A DNA stretch of 64,000 nucleotides from the NCBI RefSeq assembly GCF_002858745.1, contig NZ_PJRO01000009.1, positions 1 through 64,000 on the forward strand. Direction: 5' to 3'. The notes beneath the pieces are model-generated. The model was not told the DNA's origin and did no database searches. It was given only the letters and a program-made list of their open reading frames with translations. Below are positions 8,343 through 17,242 of the stretch, piece after piece (the stretch's first letter is position 1; each line of letters begins with the position of its first letter). The stretch comes from Mesorhizobium loti. Lineage in GTDB: Bacteria > Pseudomonadota > Alphaproteobacteria > Rhizobiales > Rhizobiaceae. Made by a program: the position numbers and the translations under genes.

Positions 8343-9653
8343 ATGGAAGACCTGTCTCCGCGTCCGGGTGATCTGGAGCCGATCGAGATTGCCTCGCGCG
8401 ACGAGATTTCCGCGCTTCAGCTCAAACGGTTGAAGGCGACGCTCGACCACGCGTATCGCAACTCGCCGCACTACAGGGCGAAGTTCGATACGGCTGGCGT
8501 CCACCCCGATGATCTGAAGACGCTGTCCGATCTGTCTGGGTTCCCCTTCACCGTCAAGAAGGACCTGCGGGACACCTACCCGTTTGGCATGTTCGCCGTG
8601 CCGCAGGAAAAGCTTGCGCGCCTCCACGCTTCCTCTGGAACGACCGGCAAGCCGACGGTTGTCGGTTACACCAAAAACGATATCGACATGTGGGCGACCT
8701 GTGTTGCGCGCTCCATCCGGGCATCAGGCGGCAGACCCGGCGATATCTGTCATATCGCTTATGGCTACGGCCTGTTTACCGGCGGCCTCGGCGCTCACTA
8801 CGGTGCCGAAAAACTCGGCTGCACGGTTGTACCGATCTCCGGCGGCATGACCGAGCGTCAGGTCACGCTGATCCAGGATTTCAAACCGCGCATCATCATG
8901 GTGACGCCCTCCTATATGCTGTCGATTCTCGACGAGTATCGGCGCATCGGCATCGATCCGCGTTCGTCGTCGCTGGCCGTCGGCATCTTCGGCGCCGAAC
9001 CATGGACCAACGCCATGCGCGAGGAAATCCAGGGCGATTTCGACATGCATGCCGTCGACATCTATGGCCTGTCGGAAGTCATCGGGCCCGGCGTCGCCAA
9101 CGAGTGCGTCGAGACCAAGGATGGCCTGCATGTCTGGGAGGATCACTTCTATCCGGAGATCATCGATCCCGAGACCGGCGAAGTCCTGCCGGACGGCGAG
9201 ATGGGCGAACTGGTCTTCACCTCGCTGACCAAGGAAGCGCTGCCGATCATCCGCTACCGGACACGCGATCTCACTCGCCTTTTGCCCGGTACGGCGCGCG
9301 CCATGCGGCGCATCGAAAAGATCACCGGTCGCTCCGACGACATGATGATCTTGCGCGGCGTCAACGTCTTCCCGACCCAGATCGAAGAACAACTGCTCAA
9401 ATGCGTGGGCCTTGCCCCGCATTTCCAGATCGAGTTGACCCGCAGCGGCCGCATGGACAACATGATCGTCCATGTCGAGGCCTTGCCACACGCCGCCAAC
9501 CCCGACGCGCGTGCACATTCGGCCAAAGAGCTTGCACATCATATCAAGAGCGTGGTCGGTGTCAGCACAAAGGTGAATGTGGGCGATCCTGATTCGGTCG
9601 AGCGCTCGGCCGGCAAGGCAAGGCGGGTCGTCGACAACAGGCCCAGGGGATAG
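8343..9653 (+). CDS. paaK: Phenylacetate-CoA ligase PaaK
   Basis: A 436-residue AMP-forming ligase that activates phenylacetate with ATP and CoA, the entry step of the pathway. The phosphate-binding loop is ASSGTTGKPTVVGYT near residue 95, and later adenylation motifs include YGLSEVIGPGVANEC, RYRTRDLTRLLPG and ITGRSDDMMILRGVNVFPTQIEE. Length fits PaaK (about 430-440). GGGAGGAT precedes the ATG. It sits between paaI and a TetR regulator gene, probably in one transcript; a 42-bp repeat lies in the paaI-paaK gap. Confidence 0.97.
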   Translation: MEDLSPRPGDLEPIEIASRDEISALQLKRLKATLDHAYRNSPHYRAKFDTAGVHPDDLKTLSDLSGFPFTVKKDLRDTYPFGMFAVPQEKLARLHASSGTTGKPTVVGYTKNDIDMWATCVARSIRASGGRPGDICHIAYGYGLFTGGLGAHYGAEKLGCTVVPISGGMTERQVTLIQDFKPRIIMVTPSYMLSILDEYRRIGIDPRSSSLAVGIFGAEPWTNAMREEIQGDFDMHAVDIYGLSEVIGPGVANECVETKDGLHVWEDHFYPEIIDPETGEVLPDGEMGELVFTSLTKEALPIIRYRTRDLTRLLPGTARAMRRIEKITGRSDDMMILRGVNVFPTQIEEQLLKCVGLAPHFQIELTRSGRMDNMIVHVEALPHAANPDARAHSAKELAHHIKSVVGVSTKVNVGDPDSVERSAGKARRVVDNRPRG

Positions 9654-9656
9654 GAA

Positions 9657-10253
9657 ATGGCGAGAACGAGGGCTGCGGACTTCGACGAGAAACGGCGCAG
9701 CATTCTCGACAGCGCCGCCGCCGTCTTCGCCAAGCTCGGCATGGAGCGCGCCTCGATGGCGCAGATTGCGCAGGAGAACAACGTCTCCAAGGCACTGCTC
9801 TACCATTACTACCCGAGCAAGGAACTGTTGCTGTTCGACATCGGCCGTACCCATCTGGTTGAACTCGAACAGGCGATCCTGGAGACCGATCGTCCTGACT
9901 TGGAGCCCCGGCAGCGTCTGCGCCATCTGATCGGCGGTGTCCTGGAAAACTATCGCACGGCCGCCAATTTCCACCAGGTGTTGCTCAACGCAACCGGCTC
10001 GCTTTCCGAAGCACAGAAGATCGAGCTGCAACAGATGGAGCGCCGCATCGTGAAGGCGTTCTCCGATGTGCTCACCGACATCAACCCGCAACTCGGCAAG
10101 GCACGCGCCGGCATCACGCCTGTGACCATGTCGCTGTTCGGCATCCTCAACTGGGCCTACACCTGGTTCAAGCCGAGCGGCACGCTGAACCGCGAAGGTT
10201 ATGCCGATATGGTCACGTCCCTGTTCCTCGATGGCGTGACTTCGCTGAAGTAG
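9657..10253 (+). CDS. TetR family regulator, PaaR-like
   Basis: A 198-residue TetR-type repressor. The N-terminal helix-turn-helix spans about residues 10-57 (RRSILDSAAAVFAKLGMERASMAQIAQENNVSKALLYHYYPSKEL). The remainder is helical and would bind an inducer, expected to be phenylacetyl-CoA by analogy with PaaR. It starts 3 bases after the paaK stop. It is the best candidate to bind the paired GACCGGTC-centred sites at 6966 and 23419; the second TetR gene (23490-24128) has its own different palindrome. Confidence 0.88.
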   Translation: MARTRAADFDEKRRSILDSAAAVFAKLGMERASMAQIAQENNVSKALLYHYYPSKELLLFDIGRTHLVELEQAILETDRPDLEPRQRLRHLIGGVLENYRTAANFHQVLLNATGSLSEAQKIELQQMERRIVKAFSDVLTDINPQLGKARAGITPVTMSLFGILNWAYTWFKPSGTLNREGYADMVTSLFLDGVTSLK

Positions 10254-10255
10254 AA

Positions 10256-10490
10256 TGGTGCGTCCTTCAAGGCTCGCCCGCATAGGATCGTGCTTGCTTT
10301 CCACTCGCCTGCGGGCTCGCACCTCAGGATGAGGACCGTTGTGGAACTGCCCCCCAAGTTCCGAGACGTCTCGGAATTCTCGCCTTGAAGCCTCACAACG
10401 CTCCTCATCCTCTCAGGATGAAGACTGTTGTGCCGCTTATACGGGCCTCATCCTGAGGTGCGAGCGAAGCGAGCCTCGAAGGACGCACCA
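10256..10490. repeat. 235-bp palindromic intergenic element with 13-bp perfect inverted ends
   Basis: TGGTGCGTCCTTC at 10256-10268 is the exact reverse complement of 10478-10490. The interior holds several copies of CTCAGGATGAGG or its complement. It fills the gap between the convergent TetR gene and the oxidoreductase gene. A relative of similar size and ends lies at 54560-54802. No open frame is seen, so it is a non-coding, MITE-like or REP-cluster element; its hairpins could also end transcription from both sides. Confidence 0.8.
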
Positions 10491-10508
10491 ATCAACGACC
10501 TGAAATCC

Positions 10509-13500
10509 TCACGCGGCTTGCCGTGTTTCAGCACCCGCCCCGGCTAGTAGCGCGGCGACTCGCGCTTTGACCTTCGCAACCGCTTCCTCCTTCACCGGCC
10601 CATAACCGCGGATATCCATCGGCGCCTTCGCCAGCTCGACCAGCTCGGCTGGAGCCTGTGCGCCAAGCCGCCCGACGACCTGTTCGACCAGTCCCTCGTA
10701 CCAGCCGATCAGGTCCCTCTCCATCCTGCGTTCGGCGGTATAGCCGAACGGGTCGAAGGCCGTGCCGCGCAGTTTCTTCAGCCGGGCGATGACACGCAGC
10801 GGCATCTGGATCCATTGGCCGAACTGGCGTTTGCGGGGTCGGCCACGCGCGTCCTTTCCGCCGCCCATGAACGGCGGCGCGAAGTGGTAGTTGACCTTGT
10901 AGTCGCCATCGAACTCGCGTTTGAGTTCGGCGAGGAAGCCGGTCTGCATGTGCAGCCGCGCCACCTCATATTCGTCCTTGTAGGACATCAGTTTGAACAG
11001 CGAACGCGCGACGGCATCGGTCAGGGCCTCCGAGTCGAACGGCCGCTCGGCGTCGCGAACCCGGTCGACTGTCGCGCGATAACGCTGTGCCCAGGCGGGG
11101 TCCTGATAGTCGATGAGGAAAGCCTCGCGCCGCGCAATCATCTCGTCCAGGCTTTCGTTCTGGGTGGTTGACTGGTCGACCGCCAGGGCGTGCGGGTCGG
11201 CGGCAGCCAGCCGGCCGGCGGCGAAGGCCTGGCTGTTGCGCTCGACGGCAACACCGTTGAGCTCGATTGCCCGCTGCAGCGCGTCGTGCCCGATCGGCAC
11301 CAAGCCCCGTTGCCAGGCATAGCCGAGCAGGATGATGTTGGCGAAGACGGCGTCGCCGAACAGCCGCTCGGCAAGTGCGTTGGCATCCAGCGCACGCACA
11401 TTGTCGGTTCCCGCCACCCGCTCGATCTCCCTCAGCCGGCGCCGGGTCGAAAGATCGGCGTCGCGCAGCCGAACGATGTCGCCGGTCGGCATCTCGGCCA
11501 TGTTGACCACCGCCTGCATGCCGGCCCGGTAGCAGCCGGAAGCTTTCGGCGACGACGACACCACGATGTCGCCGCCGATCAAGGCATCTGCCGCGCCGGC
11601 ATCGATGCGCACCTGGTTGATTTTCGCGGGTGTTGCGGCCAGCCGGATGAAGGAAAGCACCGGGCCGAACTTCTGCGCGAAGCCGGTGAAATCGAGCACC
11701 GAGCTGCCCTTACCCTCCAGATGCGCGGCCATCGAAATCAGCGCGCCGACAGTCACCACGCCGGTGCCGCCGACGCCGGTTACCAGGAGGTCATAGGGCC
11801 TGTCGAGTGCAGGGGCGTCCGGCAGCGGCAGTGCGGCAGCGCGGGCGTTAAAGTCCTCCCTGCTTGCCTGCCGCTTGCGCCGCACCGCGCCTTCCACGGT
11901 CACGAAACTCGGGCAGAAACCATTCAGGCAGGAGAAGTCCTTGTTGCAGTTGGACAGATTGATCTTGCGCTTGCGGCCGAACGGCGTCTCCCTCGGTTCG
12001 ACACTGAGGCAATTGGACTCGACCGAGCAATCGCCACAGCCTTCGCAAACCAGATCGTTGATCCAGGCGAACCGCTTAGGATCTTCCATCGTGCCACGCT
12101 TGCGCCGCCGTCGCTTTTCGGTGGCGCAGGTCTGTTCGTAGATAAGCACCGAGACGCCCTTCACCTCGCGCAGGTCGCGCTGCACGGCGTCGAGTTGCGA
12201 GCGGTAGTGCAGCGTGACGCCGGAAGGAAAGGCCGTGATGCTGAACTTGTCCGGCTGGTCGGAAACGAGCGCGATGCGTTCCACGCCTTCGGCGCGCACT
12301 TCCTGTGCGATCGCCTGAACGCTGATCGGGCCGTCCACCGGCTGGCCGCCGGTCATGGCGACCGCGTCGTTGAACAGGATCTTGTAGGTGATGTTGGCTT
12401 TCGCTGCGACTGCCTGGCGGATCGCCATCGAGCCGGAATGGTAATAGGTGCCTTCGCCGAGGTTCTGGAAAATGTGGCCCTTGCCGGTGAACAGCGAGGA
12501 TGCTGCCCAGTTCACGCCTTCGCCGCCCATCTGGATCAGCGACGTCGTTTCGCGGTCCATCCAGCTCGCCATGAAATGGCAGCCGATGCCGGCGAGTGCC
12601 TTGGAGCCTTCGGGCACCTTGGTGGAGGAGTTGTGTGGGCAGCCGGAACAGAAATAGGGGGTGCGCGCAGCACCCGGCACCTGGATCAGCCGTTCGGATT
12701 CCGGCACCAGTGCCGCGGCGCGGTCGAGCAGGCGCAGGTTCGGAAACACCATGTCCAGGCGCTTCGCCACGATCGGCGCCAGCATGCGTGGCGACAGCTC
12801 ACCGATCCATGAGATCAGCCGGTTGCCGTCCTCGTCGCGCTTGCCCACCATCGAGTGCGGCTTGTGGCCGGGGTAGTCGTAGAAATATTCCTTGAGCTGG
12901 CTTTCGATGATGCCGCGCTTTTCCTCGACGACGAGGATCTCCTTCTTTTCCTTCACGAACTCCAGCGCGTCGCGGCGCGCCAGCGGCCACACCATGCCGA
13001 CCTTGTAGATGTCGATGCCGAGCTTGCGGCAGGCTTTCTCGTCCAGTCCCAGCAAGCGCAGCGCTTCCATCAGGTCGAGATGGGCCTTGCCGGTGGTAAC
13101 GATGCCGAAACTGGCGTCGGCAATATCATAGATGCGCCGGTCGATCGGGTTGGCCTCGGCAAAGGCATAGACGGCCATCTTCTTGGCCTCCATGCGCTCT
13201 TCGATCTGCGGACCGGGCAGGTCGGGCCAGCGATAGTGCAGGCCGCTCGGTGGCGGCGTGTAGTCGGGCTGCTGGAACTCGCGGTCGGCGACGACTTCCA
13301 CCGACTGGCCGCTCTCCACGGTTTCCGAGATCGCCTTCAAGCCGACCCACATGCCGGTGAAGCGCGACAGCGCATATCCGTACTCGCCAAAGGCCTGATA
13401 TTCGCCGACGGAGGAGGGGTTCAGGGTCGGCATGAACCAGGCCATGAAGGCGACGTCGGACTGGTGCGGCATAGAGGACGACACACAGCCATGATCGTCG

Positions 13501-13976
13501 CCGGCAACCACCAGCACGCCGCCATGCGGCGAGGAGCCGTAGGCGTTGCCATGCTTCAGCGCATCGCCGGCGCGGTCGACGCCGGGCCCCTTGCCGTACC
13601 ACATGGCAAACACGCCATCGACTTCTCTGTCCGGATTGGTCTCGACCTGTTGCGAGCCGAGCACGGCGGTGGCGGCAAGGTCTTCGTTCACCGCCGGCAG
13701 GAACTCGATGCCGTGCTGTTTGACGAGGTCCTTCGCCCGCCAAAGCTCGAGGTCGACTCCGCCGAGCGGCGAGCCGCGATAACCGGAGACGAAGCCGGCC
13801 GTGTTGAGGCCGCGTTGCTTGTCGCGCCGAGCCTGGTCGAGCGTGATGCGTACCAGCGCCTGCGTGCCAGTCAAGAAGACACGGCCGTCCTTGTTCGTGT
13901 AGCGATCGTTGAGCGTGTAGTCGGCAAGCAAGGGGGCAGCATCAGCCACGGCCGGGATCTCCCGAAAGGGTACCAT
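10509..13976 (-). CDS. Indolepyruvate:ferredoxin oxidoreductase, fused alpha/beta subunits
   Basis: An 1155-residue fusion of the two subunits of indolepyruvate ferredoxin oxidoreductase, the form common in proteobacteria. It oxidatively decarboxylates arylpyruvates to arylacetyl-CoA using thiamine diphosphate and iron-sulfur clusters. The N-terminal part has SGYRGSPLGGVDLELW and a TPP-enzyme core (GIGCHFMASWMDRETTSLIQMGGEGVNW). A cysteine-rich ferredoxin-like segment CEGCGDCSVESNC lies near residue 640, and the gamma-like domain begins around VTGVGGTGVVTVG near residue 730. Beside the paa genes it could supply phenylacetyl-CoA directly from phenylpyruvate. It is divergent from an Lrp-type regulator with an Lrp-like operator between them. 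Confidence 0.93.
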   Translation of the reverse strand: MVPFREIPAVADAAPLLADYTLNDRYTNKDGRVFLTGTQALVRITLDQARRDKQRGLNTAGFVSGYRGSPLGGVDLELWRAKDLVKQHGIEFLPAVNEDLAATAVLGSQQVETNPDREVDGVFAMWYGKGPGVDRAGDALKHGNAYGSSPHGGVLVVAGDDHGCVSSSMPHQSDVAFMAWFMPTLNPSSVGEYQAFGEYGYALSRFTGMWVGLKAISETVESGQSVEVVADREFQQPDYTPPPSGLHYRWPDLPGPQIEERMEAKKMAVYAFAEANPIDRRIYDIADASFGIVTTGKAHLDLMEALRLLGLDEKACRKLGIDIYKVGMVWPLARRDALEFVKEKKEILVVEEKRGIIESQLKEYFYDYPGHKPHSMVGKRDEDGNRLISWIGELSPRMLAPIVAKRLDMVFPNLRLLDRAAALVPESERLIQVPGAARTPYFCSGCPHNSSTKVPEGSKALAGIGCHFMASWMDRETTSLIQMGGEGVNWAASSLFTGKGHIFQNLGEGTYYHSGSMAIRQAVAAKANITYKILFNDAVAMTGGQPVDGPISVQAIAQEVRAEGVERIALVSDQPDKFSITAFPSGVTLHYRSQLDAVQRDLREVKGVSVLIYEQTCATEKRRRRKRGTMEDPKRFAWINDLVCEGCGDCSVESNCLSVEPRETPFGRKRKINLSNCNKDFSCLNGFCPSFVTVEGAVRRKRQASREDFNARAAALPLPDAPALDRPYDLLVTGVGGTGVVTVGALISMAAHLEGKGSSVLDFTGFAQKFGPVLSFIRLAATPAKINQVRIDAGAADALIGGDIVVSSSPKASGCYRAGMQAVVNMAEMPTGDIVRLRDADLSTRRRLREIERVAGTDNVRALDANALAERLFGDAVFANIILLGYAWQRGLVPIGHDALQRAIELNGVAVERNSQAFAAGRLAAADPHALAVDQSTTQNESLDEMIARREAFLIDYQDPAWAQRYRATVDRVRDAERPFDSEALTDAVARSLFKLMSYKDEYEVARLHMQTGFLAELKREFDGDYKVNYHFAPPFMGGGKDARGRPRKRQFGQWIQMPLRVIARLKKLRGTAFDPFGYTAERRMERDLIGWYEGLVEQVVGRLGAQAPAELVELAKAPMDIRGYGPVKEEAVAKVKARVAALLAGAGAETRQAA

Positions 13977-14040
13977 CCAATTCAGTTTACGCTTGCTGCT
14001 TGAAATATCCTGCCAGTCTCACCCCAGTCTGTCGATGATG

Positions 14041-14055
14041 TGGTAAATTCTACCA
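14041..14055. promoter_or_regulatory. Lrp/AsnC-type operator between iorAB-like gene and lrp-like gene
   Basis: TGGTAAATTCTACCA is a 15-bp near-palindrome with perfect TGGTA/TACCA arms. It matches 12 of 15 positions of the E. coli Lrp consensus YAGHAWATTWTDCTR. It lies midway between the two divergent starts (13976 and 14102), where one bound regulator could control both. Confidence 0.7.
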
Positions 14056-14101
14056 AAACTGGCTAACATGCCGGTGGAATTGACCGAAAGGCGGAATTTC
14101 G

Positions 14102-14560
14102 ATGCATCTCACCGAGCCGGACAGGATTCTGCTGCGGCTGTTGCAGCAGGACGCGCGGATCTCCAACCAGGAACTGGCCGAGAAGGCGGGCATGTCGGCG
14201 TCCGCCTGCTGGCGGCGGGTCAGGTCGCTGGAAGAGGCCGGCATCATTTCCGGTTATGGCGCCGTCGTCGATCCGCTGAAGGCCGGCCTGAATTTTTCAG
14301 CGGTAGTGCATGTGATGCTGTCGCGGCACGAGGCGGAACACCTCGCTACCTTTGTCTCGCGTGTCGCGGCGAGGCCGGAAGTGCTGGAGTGTTTTTCAAC
14401 CACCGGCGAGGCGGACTACCACCTGCATGTCGTCTGCCGCGACAAGGATGCCTATAACGACTTCCTCGAGCATTTCCTGTTCAGGCTGCCCGGCATAGCC
14501 CATGTGCGCACCAACCTTGTGCTCAAGGACATCAAGGTGCATGGGCAGGTGCCGGTATAG
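14102..14560 (+). CDS. Lrp/AsnC family transcriptional regulator
   Basis: A 152-residue feast/famine regulator. The N-terminal helix-turn-helix (LTEPDRILLRLLQQDARISNQELAEKAGMSASACWRRVRSLEEAGIISGYGAVVDP) is followed by a RAM ligand-binding domain (VHVMLSRHEAEHLATFVSRVAARPEVLECFSTTGEADYHLHV). These proteins sense amino acids and act as octamers. The ligand is probably an aromatic amino acid or arylpyruvate, inferred from the divergent oxidoreductase gene. Confidence 0.92.
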   Translation: MHLTEPDRILLRLLQQDARISNQELAEKAGMSASACWRRVRSLEEAGIISGYGAVVDPLKAGLNFSAVVHVMLSRHEAEHLATFVSRVAARPEVLECFSTTGEADYHLHVVCRDKDAYNDFLEHFLFRLPGIAHVRTNLVLKDIKVHGQVPV

Positions 14561-14661
14561 ATAATCGGTCAAAGGTGGATAAAAGTCACGGGACCTGGCT
14601 TCGAGACGAGAAACTGCCGTCCCTCAACGAAATCTTCCCGGAAGCGCGGTTGCGGTCAAAA

Positions 14662-15147
14662 TCATGTCTCGGCAGCCGCGTCGAATTTCGCTTCGACTTC
14701 ACGGCGCAGCGCCCGCCTGAGTTCGGCGGCGCGATGGCGTCGCTTTTCTATCTCCGTTTGTGGAACATAGGTCGGCACCTGCGTCGGTCGGCCGTCGGCA
14801 TCGACGGCGACCATCGTGAAATAGCAGGAGTTGGTGTGCCGCCGCGTGCCGCTGCGGATCTCCTCCGCCTCGACGCGGATGCCGATCTCCATCGATGTTC
14901 GGCCGGCATGGTTGACCGAGGCGCGGAACGTCACCAGTTCGCCGACATTGACAGGCTCGCGGAAGGTGACCTGGTCGACGGAAAGCGTAACCACATATTG
15001 CTTCGAGAAGCGCGAGGCGCAGCAGAACGCCACGCGGTCCAATTCGGCCAGCAGCGCGCCGCCATGCACCTTGCCGCTGAAATTCGCCATCTCCGGCGTC
15101 ATCAGCACGACCATGTCAACGCGTGTGTCCGATATCGCGGAGGTCAT
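14662..15147 (-). CDS. Acyl-CoA thioesterase, hotdog fold
   Basis: A 161-residue thioesterase of the YciA/BACH type. Residues MTPEMANFSGKVHGGALLAELDRVAFCCASRF contain the conserved GxxHGG segment and the Asp-bearing helix; VTFREPVNVGELVTFRASVNHAGRTSMEIGIRVEAE is the second strand pair typical of the family. It starts 4 bases after the paaZ stop, so it is the last gene of the paaA operon. It probably hydrolyses surplus or stalled CoA esters of the pathway, a role parallel to PaaI; the substrate is not evident from sequence. Confidence 0.85.
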   Translation of the reverse strand: MTSAISDTRVDMVVLMTPEMANFSGKVHGGALLAELDRVAFCCASRFSKQYVVTLSVDQVTFREPVNVGELVTFRASVNHAGRTSMEIGIRVEAEEIRSGTRRHTNSCYFTMVAVDADGRPTQVPTYVPQTEIEKRRHRAAELRRALRREVEAKFDAAAET

Positions 15148-15151
15148 GGCG

Positions 15152-17203
15152 TCAGCTCTTCGCCACCATGGTCAGCACATCATACTGCGCCACCACCTGC
15201 GTGTCCTGATTGGTCACCGTGCAGTCCCAGCGCACCTCGCCATAACTCTCGGTTTCGCGCGGGTTGATCTGCTTGGCCGTCAGCGTCACCTGCAACGTAT
15301 CGCCCGGATTGACCGGGGTGAGGAAGCGCAAGTTGTCGACGCCGTAATTGGCCAGAACCGGACCAGGCGCCGGGTCGACGAACAGGCCGGCGGCGAAGGA
15401 GACGATCAGATAGCCATGCGCCACGCGTCCCTCGAAGAACGGGTTCGCTTTGGCCGCTTCCTCGTCCATGTGGGCATAGAAAGTGTCGCCGGTGAAACTG
15501 GCGAAATGCTCGATGTCCGCGAGCGTCACCGTACGGGTACCTGTCACCAGCTGGTCGCCGATTTCCAATTCGGCGAGCGATTTGCGGAAGGGATGCACGC
15601 TGTCATGCTTTGTCTTGGCGCCTTGCATCCAGCGGCCGGTGACTTCCGAAAGCAGCCAGGGCGCCGCCTGCACTGCTGTGCGCTGCATGTAATGCTTGAC
15701 CGAGCGCATGCCGCCGAGTTCCTCGCCGCCGCCGGCGCGACCGGGTCCGCCGTGGACAAGCACCGGCAAAGGCGAACCGTGGCCGGTCGATGACTTCGCG
15801 CTGGCGCGATTGCCGATCATGACACGGCCGTGCCAGGCCCCCAGCGCATGCACCGTGTCGCGTGCGAATTTCGGATCATTGGTGAAGACGGATGCCACCA
15901 GGCTGCCCTTGCCGCGCCGCGCCAGTATGGCGGCTTCCTCGACTGTTTCATAAGGGACGATCGTGCTCACTGGCCCGAAGGCCTCTACGTCATGCACCGC
16001 TTTCGCGGCATTCGGCCTGTCGCAATAAAGCAGCACCGGGCTCAGGAACGCACCGGCTTCGGCATCGCCCGAGGTGACGTTCGGCCTGTTCGGATCGCCA
16101 GCGACAATTTCGGCATCGCCTTGCAGATCTTTGATGCGGGCACGCACCTCGTCGCGTTGTGCGAGGCTCGCCAGCGGCCCCATCTTGATGCCGTCCTCGC
16201 CGGGATTGCCCAACGGGGTCTTGGCCAGTCGCTCGCCAAGCGCCTTGATCAGGGCGTCGACGCTGGCGCGCGGCGCGATCACCCGGCGGATCGCCGTGCA
16301 TTTCTGGCCGGCCTTGGCGGTCATCTCGCGCGCCACTTCCTTGACGAAGAGGTCGAATTCCTCGGTGCCGGCAACCGCATCGGGTCCGAGGATCGCGGCG
16401 TTGAGCGAATCCGCTTCCATGGTGAAGCGAACCGAGCTCTCCACGATCGAGGGATGGGTCTTCAGCTTGCGTCCTGTGGTCGCCGAGCCGGTGAAGGTGA
16501 CGACGTCCTGGCAGTCGACATGGTCGAGCAGGTCGCCCACCGAACCGCTGATCAGCTGCAGCGCGCCCTTGGGCAGGATTTCGAGATCGACGATGCGGCG
16601 CACCATCAGCTCGGTCAGATAGGCCGTTTGGCTGGCTGGCTTGACGATTGCCGGCATGCCGGCAAGCAGTGTGGGAGCGAGCTTTTCCAGCATGCCCCAG
16701 CAGGGGAAGTTGAAGGCGTTGATGTGGATTGCCACGCCTTCCAGCGCGGTGAGGATGTGCTGTCCGGAAAAGCTGTTGTCGCGCGACAGCAGCTCGGCGT
16801 CGCCATCGACCAGCGTGTGGGTGTTGGGCAGTTCGCGCCGACCCTTCGACGCGTAGGAAAGCAGCGTGCCGATGCCGCCCTCGATGTCGACCCAGCTGTC
16901 GGTACGGGTGGCGCCGGTCGCCGTCGACAGCGCGTAGAATTCTTCCTTGGCCTCCATCAGCGCCTGGCCGAGCGCTTTCAGCATCAACGCCCGCTCATGA
17001 AAGCTCATCTTGCGCAGTGCCGGGTTGCCGGCCTCGCGGCCGAAGTCCAGTGCGGCCTTGAAGTCGATGCCGCTGGCATCGATCTGCGCCACCGGTTGAC
17101 CGGTTGCCGCATCGAGCAGCGGCACCGCCTTGCCGCTACCGCGGACCCATTGCCCGGCAATGTAGGATTCCAGCTGGCGGACATTTTTCACGGGCGCGTT
17201 CAT
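15152..17203 (-). CDS. paaZ: Bifunctional PaaZ: oxepin-CoA hydrolase and 3-oxo-5,6-dehydrosuberyl-CoA semialdehyde dehydrogenase
   Basis: A 683-residue fusion like E. coli PaaZ (681). The N-terminal aldehyde dehydrogenase domain (about residues 1-510) carries the catalytic Glu in FTMEADSLNAAIL and the catalytic Cys in KAGQKCTAIRRVIAP. The C-terminal MaoC-type hydratase domain (about 530-683) has FASFTGDTFYAHMDEEAAKANPFFEGRVAHGYL with the Asp/His pair. It opens the oxepin-CoA ring and oxidises the resulting aldehyde. It lies in the paa operon after an extra PaaA/PaaC-like gene, 39 bases away, and before a thioesterase gene. Confidence 0.97.
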   Translation of the reverse strand: MNAPVKNVRQLESYIAGQWVRGSGKAVPLLDAATGQPVAQIDASGIDFKAALDFGREAGNPALRKMSFHERALMLKALGQALMEAKEEFYALSTATGATRTDSWVDIEGGIGTLLSYASKGRRELPNTHTLVDGDAELLSRDNSFSGQHILTALEGVAIHINAFNFPCWGMLEKLAPTLLAGMPAIVKPASQTAYLTELMVRRIVDLEILPKGALQLISGSVGDLLDHVDCQDVVTFTGSATTGRKLKTHPSIVESSVRFTMEADSLNAAILGPDAVAGTEEFDLFVKEVAREMTAKAGQKCTAIRRVIAPRASVDALIKALGERLAKTPLGNPGEDGIKMGPLASLAQRDEVRARIKDLQGDAEIVAGDPNRPNVTSGDAEAGAFLSPVLLYCDRPNAAKAVHDVEAFGPVSTIVPYETVEEAAILARRGKGSLVASVFTNDPKFARDTVHALGAWHGRVMIGNRASAKSSTGHGSPLPVLVHGGPGRAGGGEELGGMRSVKHYMQRTAVQAAPWLLSEVTGRWMQGAKTKHDSVHPFRKSLAELEIGDQLVTGTRTVTLADIEHFASFTGDTFYAHMDEEAAKANPFFEGRVAHGYLIVSFAAGLFVDPAPGPVLANYGVDNLRFLTPVNPGDTLQVTLTAKQINPRETESYGEVRWDCTVTNQDTQVVAQYDVLTMVAKS

Positions 17204-17242
17204 GGCTTTTCCTCGAAGACTGTGAAAGGCAAGGACAGGGGA

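Noticed and set aside
8724..10322. 532-residue minus-strand frame opposite paaK and the TetR gene
   Set aside because: Antisense of two well-supported genes, with composition typical of a high-G+C shadow frame.
11190..12812. 540-residue plus-strand frame opposite the indolepyruvate oxidoreductase gene
   Set aside because: Shadow frame rich in His and Arg without domain structure.
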